Shown here: positions 40,889 to 48,838 of the stretch, piece after piece
Position numbering within the stretch: position 1 is the first letter of the stretch
Layout: each line of letters opens with the position of its first letter
From: Herbidospora daliensis
GTDB lineage: Bacteria; Actinomycetota; Actinomycetes; Streptosporangiales; Streptosporangiaceae
NCBI RefSeq assembly: GCF_001570585.1
Contig: NZ_BBXF01000003.1
Span: forward strand, 593,353 to 657,352
Reading direction: 5' to 3'
DNA length: 64,000 nucleotides
Program-made: the position numbers and the translations under genes
Notes under the pieces: model-generated
What the model saw: the letters and a program-made list of their open reading frames with translations, nothing else
The model's database searches: none
What the model was told of the DNA's origin: nothing

Positions 40889-42249
40889 CACACAACAACT
40901 CCGGTCGCCCTAGCATGCAGGGCCTCGACGATGCCGGGCACGTTCACGACTCCGTATCCGTAGTCGTAGTCATACCCCAGCACACCACGATCATCGGCAC
41001 TTCTCATCAGCAAAGTCCTCAAATCGGACGGCGAGAGGACCGTGGACGGCACCCGCGACCGGATCGCCGCCACGACCCCGGCCGCGACCGGGCAGGCGGC
41101 GCTGGTGCCCGAGTCGGGCTCGCCGGGGCCGAACGCCCCCGACCCGGCGAAATGGGTGTAGGCGGCCAGGTCGGGCTTGCGGTCGGCCAGGCGGCCGGGG
41201 CCCTGCGAGGAGTAGCCGACCCGCTCGCCGGTCACGTCGACCCCGGCCACCGACAACACCGCCGGGTGGGAGTTGGCCCCGGTGATCGGCTGGTCGGGAT
41301 AGGCGCAGCGGCCGTCGGGGCACTCGCGCCCGCAGTTGCCGGCCGCGAACAGGATGTCGGCCCCGGCGGCGGCCAGCGAGCCGACGATCAGGTTGAACGG
41401 GTGGGCGGGGTTGTCGGAGTAGTTGCCGGGGTGGCCGGGCGGGAAGTCCCAGTCGGGGGAGAAGGAGCCCCAGCTGTTGGTGACCACGAGAGCCCGCGAC
41501 TCGGCGGGCTGGGCGTCGAGCACGGTGCGCAGGTGGGCGAAGGCGGCCATCGCGTCGGACAGCAGGCCGTCGAGCGCCGAGCCGCCGGGGCGGCGCGACA
41601 GCAGCACCGGGATGTCGATCACCGACGCCTTCGGGGCGGCCAGCAGCGCGTCGAAGGCGCACATCGTGCCGTGGTCGACGTCGAACTCGCCCGGCCGCCC
41701 GAGCACGCCGTCGGGCGACCAGCTGCGCTCCCGGTCGAGCGTGAAGTCGCCGCCCAGGGCGGCCGACACGTGACGCTGGTTCACCCCGGTGTCGGTGACG
41801 GCCAGGGCGACCCCGGAGCCGTCGTACCCCTCGGCGTGGAGTCTTTCGACGGCGAGCAGCCGGCGCACGTCGCGCCAGCCGCCGACGGGACCGTCGCCGC
41901 CGCAGGTGAGGGAGGTCTGGATGACCGGGTCGGCATAGACGCCGACCACGCCGCCCCGGCCGGGCAGCAGGGCCAGCCGGGTCGACACCTCGTCGTCGGC
42001 GATCTCGCCCCGGACCAGCACCGAGGCGTCGCGGGGCGCCATCGAGAAGATCAGCGGCTGGTTCAGCGACAGCGGGTCGCCGCCCGCGCGGGCGGGCAGC
42101 GGCCGGGGCACCGCGACGGGGGTGAACGTGGGGTCGAGCAGCACGCCGGGGAGCCCGTTGGCGACGTCGGCCGCGGTGGCCGTCACGGTGGGGTCGGCGA
42201 CCGCGGCGACCACGTCGGGGGCGGGGCGGAGCTGGACGAGCACGCGCAT
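40888..42249 (-). CDS. Subtilisin-like serine protease (S8), no signal peptide
   Basis: 453 residues from the ATG at 42249, GGAAG six nt upstream (an ATG at 42261 is possible). The full subtilase set is present: Asp153 in ALAVTDTGVN, His193 in VDHGTMCAFD, oxyanion Asn305 in FAAGNCG, Ser383 in GTSAACP. Five cysteines near 306-325 (CGREC, GRC) and elsewhere may bind metal or form disulphides. The N-terminal 130 residues (MRVLVQLRPAPDVVAAVAD) look like a propeptide-like or adaptor domain. No signal peptide or membrane segment is visible, so it is predicted to act in the cytoplasm. First gene of a coupled subtilase/82-residue protein/P-loop ATPase operon. Confidence 0.87.
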   Translation of the reverse strand: MRVLVQLRPAPDVVAAVADPTVTATAADVANGLPGVLLDPTFTPVAVPRPLPARAGGDPLSLNQPLIFSMAPRDASVLVRGEIADDEVSTRLALLPGRGGVVGVYADPVIQTSLTCGGDGPVGGWRDVRRLLAVERLHAEGYDGSGVALAVTDTGVNQRHVSAALGGDFTLDRERSWSPDGVLGRPGEFDVDHGTMCAFDALLAAPKASVIDIPVLLSRRPGGSALDGLLSDAMAAFAHLRTVLDAQPAESRALVVTNSWGSFSPDWDFPPGHPGNYSDNPAHPFNLIVGSLAAAGADILFAAGNCGRECPDGRCAYPDQPITGANSHPAVLSVAGVDVTGERVGYSSQGPGRLADRKPDLAAYTHFAGSGAFGPGEPDSGTSAACPVAAGVVAAIRSRVPSTVLSPSDLRTLLMRSADDRGVLGYDYDYGYGVVNVPGIVEALHARATGVVV

Positions 42250-42377
42250 GGGAGCTTCCATCCGGTCAGGGGGAGTCGACGCCCACCAATCTCGCGTACG
42301 CCCGCCGACCGGTCCACCGGATGAAGTCGCGTCAATCCACTCCGTACCCGTCGATACCTCCGGAGTGGTACGACGAT

Positions 42378-43820
42378 CTAACTCCCCGGCTTGTGCAGCA
42401 CGACGAAGCCGTCGCGTTCGAACACCACCATGTAGCCCGCCGCCCGGCGCTCCTCGACCGCGTTCTTCGCGTCGTCGACCGACCCCCACGGCCAGGCCCA
42501 CTGCCCGAGGTCGGCCAGCACCCACGGCGCGCTGCGGGGGGTGGGCTCCCAGACCAGCACGGTCGTCCGGTGGGTCAGCATCGGGCCCATGTGGTTGGGC
42601 GCCTCGACCACCACGCCGTCGGGGATCACGGCCATCGCCTGGTACGCCGCCGCCGACCGGTCGTGCGGCTTGTAGAAGCCGGGGTCGGCGAGCTGGTCGA
42701 AGGCGAACCGGGGGACCTGGGTCAGCCCGGCGACGGCCACCGCGGCCGCCCACGCGATCACCGCGATCCGCTTCGCCTCGTCACCCCTGATGCGTCGCAG
42801 CAGCCGGGTCGCGCCGTCGACCCCGGCGCAGAAGACGATCGCCACGACGAAGGCGTTGTAGTGGTACTCGGTCGACCACCACAGGCTGTTCTCCGAGACG
42901 AGCCGCTCCAGCACCATCGGCGCGGCCGCCAGGATCAGCGGCGAGAACAGGCACAGGAACAGCGTCAGCCAGCAGAGCAGCACCAGCGTGTCGATCTTCC
43001 CGGCGTCGCCGAACACCAGGTGGAGGGTGTTGAGCGGATCGCTCACCAGCTTCAGCACCGCCGCCGGGAGCGTCTCGCCGAGGTGGGTGTAGCGCCAGTG
43101 GTTGTCGTTGGAGCCGCCCGCCCACGGGATCAGCACCCCCCGGATCAGCGCCAGCGCGCCGAGGCCCATCGCGGCCACGATCGCGCCGTCGAGCCGCCTG
43201 CGGGTCAGCGCCAGCGCCGCGCCGAAGCCGATCAGCATCAGCCCCATGTCCTCCTTGACCAGCAGCAGCCCGAACGCCGCGAGGTAGGCGGGCAGCCGCC
43301 GGCCCCGGTCGAAGCGCTCGATCATGATCGCGCTCAGCACCGGGACGAACATGACCTCGTGGACGTCGAAGTTGACCGCCTGGGCCACCGGGAACGACAC
43401 CGCGTAGGCCCCGGCCACGAGGTAGGCGGCCACGACCCCCAGCCGCCTGCGGGCGTACATCCACAGGAACGGGATGGCGGCGGCGAACAGGGCGGCCTGG
43501 CAGATGATCAGGGTGCGGGGGCTGTCGTGGATCGCGTAGAAGGGGGCGAGCAGCGCGTAGATGGGGGAGAAGTGGTCGGCCAGCTGGAGGAAGTCGAGCC
43601 CGTAGCCCTTCTGCACGCCGACCGAGGGGGCGTAGGGCGGCCCGAAGGAGGCGTAGCCGCGCACCGCCTGGTCGACGATCACGAGGTCGAAGATGGTCGC
43701 CCGGAACGTCCCGAACCTCACCAGGCCGAGCAGCGCGTAGGTCACCGCCGACACCCAGGCCAGTGACCAGACGCCGATGCGATGAGGGGTCAGATGGCGG
43801 GTGATCGGGAGAAACACCAT
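42378..43820 (-). CDS. DUF2079 polytopic membrane protein
   Basis: 480 residues, about 11-12 membrane helices. The ATG at 43820 is chosen because residues upstream of it are not hydrophobic; GGGA lies just before it. The first large loop has FDLVIVDQAVRGYASFG and a downstream HFSPIYALLAPFY motif characteristic of DUF2079, a family with the layout of GT-C lipid-phosphate-sugar glycosyltransferases. The acidic FDLxxxD at the first outer loop fits a GT-C catalytic position. The C-terminal 100 residues are soluble and outside the membrane. Activity has not been established for this family. Separated from the upstream ROK gene by a nested inverted repeat. Confidence 0.82.
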   Translation of the reverse strand: MVFLPITRHLTPHRIGVWSLAWVSAVTYALLGLVRFGTFRATIFDLVIVDQAVRGYASFGPPYAPSVGVQKGYGLDFLQLADHFSPIYALLAPFYAIHDSPRTLIICQAALFAAAIPFLWMYARRRLGVVAAYLVAGAYAVSFPVAQAVNFDVHEVMFVPVLSAIMIERFDRGRRLPAYLAAFGLLLVKEDMGLMLIGFGAALALTRRRLDGAIVAAMGLGALALIRGVLIPWAGGSNDNHWRYTHLGETLPAAVLKLVSDPLNTLHLVFGDAGKIDTLVLLCWLTLFLCLFSPLILAAAPMVLERLVSENSLWWSTEYHYNAFVVAIVFCAGVDGATRLLRRIRGDEAKRIAVIAWAAAVAVAGLTQVPRFAFDQLADPGFYKPHDRSAAAYQAMAVIPDGVVVEAPNHMGPMLTHRTTVLVWEPTPRSAPWVLADLGQWAWPWGSVDDAKNAVEERRAAGYMVVFERDGFVVLHKPGS

Positions 43821-43851
43821 CACATCGTCCCAGAACCCCTGACGTGAAAAG

Positions 43852-43942
43852 CCCGTCCGCCTGGCCTCCGGGTGGCACATCCCCGTGGCGCCGAGGTCGG
43901 CGAGGTCGGCGCCACGAAGAACCGGAAAGCCAGGCGAACGGG
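43852..43942. repeat. Nested inverted repeat (probable terminator or cruciform)
   Basis: Outer arms CCCGTCCGCCTGGC (43852-43865) and GCCAGGCGAACGGG (43929-43942) match at 13 of 14 positions. Inside, GTGGCGCCGA (43885-43894) and TCGGCGCCAC (43906-43915) form a perfect 10-bp stem. It lies 14 bp beyond the ROK stop and 31 bp before the next start on the minus strand. It is well placed to end ROK transcription. The two-level symmetry is also seen in small non-autonomous mobile elements, but no target duplication is evident. Confidence 0.6.
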
Positions 43943-43956
43943 AGTCTGGGGTCGCG

Positions 43957-45240
43957 TCAGGCCAAGGTGCTCAGAGTGGTGGGCGGTATCTCCACAGTGG
44001 TCGGATTGGCCAGGACGCGGTCGACCACGACCCCGGCCGCGCCGCGCGAGGCGGCGCCGAAGCCCAGGTCGGAGGCGACGAAGGTGCAGCGGGCGACGGA
44101 GCCGGTGACCCCCAGGCGGGCGAGTTCCGCCTGGGCGCGCGGGAGGATGTGCCCCTCCAGCCGCGCGAAGAAGCCGCCGACGACGATGACCCGGGGGTTG
44201 AAGAGCCGGACGAGGGTGGCGGAGCCGCGGCCCAGCCAGCGGCCGACCTCCGCCAGGGCGTGGTCGACCTGGGGATCGCCCGCCGCCAGGCGGCGCTCGA
44301 TCTCGCTCAGGCGTTCCTCGGGGTCGCGGACGATGCCGTCGCGCACCCCGTAGGCGTGGTCGGGGGTGACCATGCGCACCAGCGCGGCCAGCCCCACCTT
44401 GGTCTCCCAGCAGCCGATGCGGCCGCAGCCGCAGCGCTCGCCGGAGGAGTCGACCATGACGTGGCCCACTTCACCGGCGAAGCCGTCGGCGCCGCCGAGG
44501 AGGCGTCCGCCGGCGATGATGCCGCCGCCGACGCCGACCTCACCGGTCAGGTAGACCATGTCGGTCGATCCGGCGGCCACGCCGTTGGTGAACTCGGCCA
44601 GCGCGGCCAGGTTGGCGTCGTTGGCGACGGTGACCGGGACGCCGGGGGCGACCTCCCAGAGGCGCTCGGCGACGGGGACGCCGTACCAGCCGAGGTTCGG
44701 GGCGACGTGGACGACCCCGTTGGTGCCGTCTATGAGGCCGGGCACGGCGACCGTTATCCCGGCCACCCGCACGCCCAGCATGTGGAGTTCGGCTATCGCG
44801 TCGCGGGCCACGCGGGCGAGCTCGTCGAGCGACTGCTCGGGCTCACAGCCCATGGCGTCGAACCCGACGCGGCGGTCGACCAGGACGCGGCCCGCCAGGT
44901 CGGTGGCGAAGGCGGCGATGTAGTCGACGTTGATCTCGAGCCCGAGGGCGCCGACGCCCGCGCCGTCGAGGGCCAGGGCGAGGCCGGGACGGCCGACGGA
45001 GCCGGCGTGCTGGGGGCCGATCTCGCGGATAAGGCCACGGGCTCGTAACTCGCCGACGAGGCTGGTGACGGTCGCCTTGTTCAGCCCGGTCTCGGCGGCG
45101 ACCGCCGAACGCGAGCGGGGGCCGTGCTCCTGGAGGTGACGCAGGACGAGCGACAGGTTGGACCGGCGGATCATGGTCTGATCGACGGGCACGCCCGTGG
45201 AGCCGTTCCTGCCCAGCGCGGGCCCTGAGGTTAGTCGCAC
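43957..45240 (-). CDS. ROK-family transcriptional regulator (XylR type)
   Basis: 427 residues from the GTG at 45240, GGAAG six nt upstream. N-terminal winged helix (MIRRSNLSLVLRHLQEHGPRSRSAVAAETGLNKATVTSLVGELRARGLI), then a ROK domain (GLEINVDYIAAFATDLAG, TVAVPGLID, VTVANDANLAALAEF, GFAGEVGHVMVD) with the zinc motif CGCGRIGC. Family members repress sugar-utilisation genes. The next genes upstream are the divergent CBM6-bearing dehydrogenase and 3-keto-glycoside hydrolase. The 374-bp intergenic region holds a clear palindrome, so control of those two genes is the likely job. Confidence 0.9.
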   Translation of the reverse strand: MRLTSGPALGRNGSTGVPVDQTMIRRSNLSLVLRHLQEHGPRSRSAVAAETGLNKATVTSLVGELRARGLIREIGPQHAGSVGRPGLALALDGAGVGALGLEINVDYIAAFATDLAGRVLVDRRVGFDAMGCEPEQSLDELARVARDAIAELHMLGVRVAGITVAVPGLIDGTNGVVHVAPNLGWYGVPVAERLWEVAPGVPVTVANDANLAALAEFTNGVAAGSTDMVYLTGEVGVGGGIIAGGRLLGGADGFAGEVGHVMVDSSGERCGCGRIGCWETKVGLAALVRMVTPDHAYGVRDGIVRDPEERLSEIERRLAAGDPQVDHALAEVGRWLGRGSATLVRLFNPRVIVVGGFFARLEGHILPRAQAELARLGVTGSVARCTFVASDLGFGAASRGAAGVVVDRVLANPTTVEIPPTTLSTLA

Positions 45241-45614
45241 GTCTTGCTTCCCGTCGGTCTGCTTGCGGCCGTTCGTCTCGAATTAATTTGCATGCCTCGC
45301 CGAATTAAATGTCCTGGACGCATGTGCCACAAGTGTCGAACCGCTTCGCCTTGCATTACAGTTTCGTAACACGAAACTCTGGCCCGTTCCGCAGAGTCCC
45401 GGGTCTGTACACGGGGATGACAGGTGTGTTAGAAATCGGTAAATTCCATCAGCTGTTACGCAAAAGTTAGACGGAATGACGCATCTCAGTGACGTGGCAC
45501 CGTCGTGATTTGCGTCGGCATGACCCCGATTTACCTGTTGTAGCCCGGGCACAAGCGCGGCGGCGCGCGCCTTGCCTGACTGAATCCCCTGGTCAGGAAA
45601 GGATCACCCCCTAC
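45241..45614. promoter_or_regulatory. Divergent regulatory region with a 19-bp palindrome
   Basis: 374 bp between the ROK regulator and the secreted dehydrogenase, noticeably AT-rich. The best signal is AGTTTCGT (45360-45367), AAC, ACGAAACT (45371-45378): perfect 8-bp arms. CGAATTAA occurs twice, near 45278 and at 45301. The palindrome is a strong operator candidate for the ROK protein or for a LacI-type regulator. No gene of its own is supportable here. Confidence 0.55.
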
Positions 45615-48600
45615 ATGTCTCGACCCCACCGGTTACGGGCGTTAGCCGCCCTGACCACGCTCCTGGTGACGATGGGCGTCGTCGTGGCGCCACCCAGCGC
45701 CCACGCGGCCGACATCCCGGCCTCGGACTACCAGCAAGTCGCGCTCGCCACCGGACCTGGCGAGCTCGGTGAGGCGATGTCCCTGGCCGTGCTGCCGAAC
45801 CGGTCCGTCCTGCACACCGCGCGCGGCGGCCAGGTCAGGATCACCGACGTCAACGGCAACACCTCGCTCGCGGGCACGCTCAACGTGTACACGCACGACG
45901 AGGAGGGCCTGCAGGGCGTGGCGGTAGACCCGAACTTCGCCACCAACCGGCACATCTGGCTCTACTACTCGCCCCGGCTGAGCACCCCCAACGGCGACGC
46001 GCCGACGACGGGCACCCAGACCGACTGGAACACCTGGAAGGGGCAGTTCTACCTGTCCCGGTTCACGCTGACCACGGGCAACACCATCGACATGGCCAGC
46101 GAGGTGATCGTGCTGCGGGTCGACAACGACCGCGGCCAGTGCTGCCACGCCGGCGGCGACATCGACTTCGACGCCCAGGGCAACCTCTACCTGACCACGG
46201 GCGACGACACGAACCCGTTCGAGTCGAACAGCTACACCCCGATCGACGAGCGCACCAACCGCAACCCGCAGTTCGACGCGCAGCGCTCCTCGGGCAACAC
46301 CAACGACCTGCGCGGCAAGGTGCTCCGCATCAAGCCCCAGTCGAACGGGACGTACACGATCCCGTCGGGCAACCTCTTCCCGTCGGGCACCGCCAACACC
46401 CGTCCCGAGATCTACGCGATGGGCCTGCGCAACCCGTTCCGGATGAGCGTCGACAAGGCGACCGGCATCGTCTACCTGGGCGACTACGGCCCCGACGCCG
46501 GCGGCGCCGACGCCAACCGCGGCCCCGGCGGCCAGGTCGAGTTCAACCGCATCACCTCGGCGGGCAACTACGGCTGGCCCTACTGCACCGGCAACAACAC
46601 CACGGCCGAGACCTACAACGAGTACACGTTCCCGAGCGGCCCGTCGCAGGCCAAGTACAACTGCGCGGCCGGCCCGACCAACAACTCGTTCCGCAACACC
46701 GGCCTGCAGACCCTGCCGCCGGCCAAGCCCGCCTGGATCCGCTACGGCGGCGAGGCCGGCAGCCCGCCGGAGTTCGGCGGCGGCTCGGAGTCCCCGATGG
46801 GCGGCCCGGTCTACCGCTACGACCCGAACAACACCTCCCCGGTCAAGTTCCCGCAGTCGCTCGACGGCCGCTTCTTCGCCGGCGAGTACGGCCGCCGCTG
46901 GATCAAGGCCATCGCGGTGACCTCCTCGGGCGGCGTCGGCGAGATCAGCGGCTTCCCGTGGACCGGCACCCAGGTCATGGACATGGCCTTCGGCCCCGAC
47001 GGCGCCCTGTACGTGCTCGACTACGGCACCGGCTCGGGCAACCAGGCCCTCTACCGCATCGAGTACATCGGCGGCGCGAACCGCAACCCGATCGCCAAGG
47101 CCGCGGCCACCCCGACCTCCGGCGTCGCCCCGCTCGCGGTGAGCTTCTCCTCGGCGGGCTCGTCCGACCCCGAGGGCTCGGCGCTCACCTACGCGTGGAA
47201 CTTCGGCGACGGCACCACCTCCACGGCCGCCAACCCGTCGAAGACCTACACCGCCAACGGCACCTACAACGTGACCCTGACGGTCCGTGACAGCGGCGGC
47301 CTGACCGGCTCGGCGAACGTGACGATCACGGTCGGCAACACCGCCCCGACGGTCAACCTGCAGACCCCGCTGAGCGGCGCGCTGTTCAACTTCGGCGACA
47401 CGATCCCGTACACGATCTCGGTCAGCGACCCGCAGGACGGCACGATCAACTGCGCCCGGGTGAAGTTCACCTACTTCCTCGGCCACGACAGCCACTCCCA
47501 CCAGATCACCTCCAAGGACGGCTGCTCGGGCACCATCACCGTGCCGACCGACGGCGAGCACGACGCCGCCGCCAACATCTACGGCGTCTTCACGGCCGAG
47601 TACACCGACAACGGCGGCCTGACCACCACGGTCACCCGCACCCTCCAGCCCCGGCACCGCCAGGGCGAGCACTGGGGCGCCCAGAACGGCGTCCAGACCG
47701 CCCAGCACGCCGCCGCCGAGGGCGGCACCACGGTCGGGTTCGTCGACAACGGCGACTGGGTCAGCTTCACCCCGTACAACCTGACGGGCGCCACCTCGTT
47801 CGTCGCCCGGGTCTCCTCCGGCGGCGTCGGCGGCACCCTCGAAGTGCGCGCGGGCTCGGCGACCGGCACCCTGCTGGGCACCGCCACGGTGGCCAACACC
47901 GGCAGCTGGGACACCTTCACCAACGTCACGGCCAACCTGAGCAACGTGCCGACCTCGACGACCACGCTGTTCCTGGTCTTCAAGGGCGTCACCGGCCAGG
48001 GCAACCTGTTCGACCTCGACGCGTTCACCATCAACGGCGGCACGAGCAACCCGCCCGCCGGGACGATCGAGGGCGAGGCGTTCACGTCGAACTCCGGCGT
48101 TCAGACCGCGGCCCACGCCGCCGCTTCTGGCGGTCTGACCGTCGGCTACATCGACAACGGCGACTGGGCCGGCTACTCCAACGTCAGCACCTCGGGCAAG
48201 ACCTCGTTCACCGCCCGGATCTCCTCCGGCGGCCCCGGCGGCACCATCACGATCCGCTCGGGCAGCCAGACCGGCGCCGTCCTCGGCACGGTCGCGGTCC
48301 CGAACACCGGCAGCTTCGACACCTTCCAGAACGTCTCCACGACGCTCAACGGGAACGGCACCGGCGCCCTCTTCCTCACCTTCACCGGCGGGTCGGGCGC
48401 GCTGTTCGACATCGACACCTTCTCGCTCGGCAGCACCCCGCCGCCGAGCACCACGGTCGAGGGCGAGGCCTTCACGTCCACCTCGGGCGTGCAGGTCGCC
48501 ACGCACACCCCGGCGAGCGGCGGCCTGACCGCCGGGCACATCGAGAGCGGCGACTGGGCCGCCTACAACCAGGTCACCGTGAACGGCGCCACCGGCATCT

Positions 48601-48830
48601 CGGTCCGCTACTCCTCGGCCGGTCCCGGCGGGACCATCGAGGTGCGGGCCGGCTCGGCGACCGGGACGGTGCTCGGCACCCTCGCGATCCCGAACACCGG
48701 CGGCTGGGAGACCTTCGCCACGGCGACGGCGAGCCTGACGTCCGGCTCGGCGACGGGCCAGGTCGTGCTCCGGTTCACCGGCGGCTCGGGCGCCCTCTTC
48801 GACGTCGACACCTTCACCATCCAGAAGTGA
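45615..48830 (+). CDS. Secreted GSDH-type sugar dehydrogenase with PKD and three CBM6
   Basis: 1,071 residues from the ATG at 45615. Signal peptide to about residue 30 (VVVAPPSAHA-AD). A glucose/sorbosone-dehydrogenase beta-propeller spans about 38-485 (EGLQGVAVDPNF, CCHAGGDIDFDAQGNLYLTTGD with the probable catalytic His, MGLRNPFRMSVD, FAGEYGRRWIKAI). A PKD domain covers about 490-572. A beta domain rich in His/Asp (FLGHDSHSHQI) precedes three CBM6 modules (about 682-808, 816-938, 944-1071), each with the DNGDW-type ligand motif; the third reads ESGDW. The propeller class uses PQQ to oxidise sugars outside the cell. Next gene starts 9 bp on, so they are co-transcribed. Two early TTA codons. 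Confidence 0.88.
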   Translation: MSRPHRLRALAALTTLLVTMGVVVAPPSAHAADIPASDYQQVALATGPGELGEAMSLAVLPNRSVLHTARGGQVRITDVNGNTSLAGTLNVYTHDEEGLQGVAVDPNFATNRHIWLYYSPRLSTPNGDAPTTGTQTDWNTWKGQFYLSRFTLTTGNTIDMASEVIVLRVDNDRGQCCHAGGDIDFDAQGNLYLTTGDDTNPFESNSYTPIDERTNRNPQFDAQRSSGNTNDLRGKVLRIKPQSNGTYTIPSGNLFPSGTANTRPEIYAMGLRNPFRMSVDKATGIVYLGDYGPDAGGADANRGPGGQVEFNRITSAGNYGWPYCTGNNTTAETYNEYTFPSGPSQAKYNCAAGPTNNSFRNTGLQTLPPAKPAWIRYGGEAGSPPEFGGGSESPMGGPVYRYDPNNTSPVKFPQSLDGRFFAGEYGRRWIKAIAVTSSGGVGEISGFPWTGTQVMDMAFGPDGALYVLDYGTGSGNQALYRIEYIGGANRNPIAKAAATPTSGVAPLAVSFSSAGSSDPEGSALTYAWNFGDGTTSTAANPSKTYTANGTYNVTLTVRDSGGLTGSANVTITVGNTAPTVNLQTPLSGALFNFGDTIPYTISVSDPQDGTINCARVKFTYFLGHDSHSHQITSKDGCSGTITVPTDGEHDAAANIYGVFTAEYTDNGGLTTTVTRTLQPRHRQGEHWGAQNGVQTAQHAAAEGGTTVGFVDNGDWVSFTPYNLTGATSFVARVSSGGVGGTLEVRAGSATGTLLGTATVANTGSWDTFTNVTANLSNVPTSTTTLFLVFKGVTGQGNLFDLDAFTINGGTSNPPAGTIEGEAFTSNSGVQTAAHAAASGGLTVGYIDNGDWAGYSNVSTSGKTSFTARISSGGPGGTITIRSGSQTGAVLGTVAVPNTGSFDTFQNVSTTLNGNGTGALFLTFTGGSGALFDIDTFSLGSTPPPSTTVEGEAFTSTSGVQVATHTPASGGLTAGHIESGDWAAYNQVTVNGATGISVRYSSAGPGGTIEVRAGSATGTVLGTLAIPNTGGWETFATATASLTSGSATGQVVLRFTGGSGALFDVDTFTIQK

Positions 48831-48838
48831 GGCGGGAC

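Noticed and set aside
43852-43942. Insertion sequence
   Set aside because: Ninety-one bp with no transposase frame and no flanking direct repeats; kept only as a possible terminator or miniature element.
45642-48539. Long antisense open frame opposite the GSDH gene
   Set aside because: Low-complexity Gly/Arg/Val sequence without any motif; the plus-strand reading gives a signal peptide and six recognisable domains.
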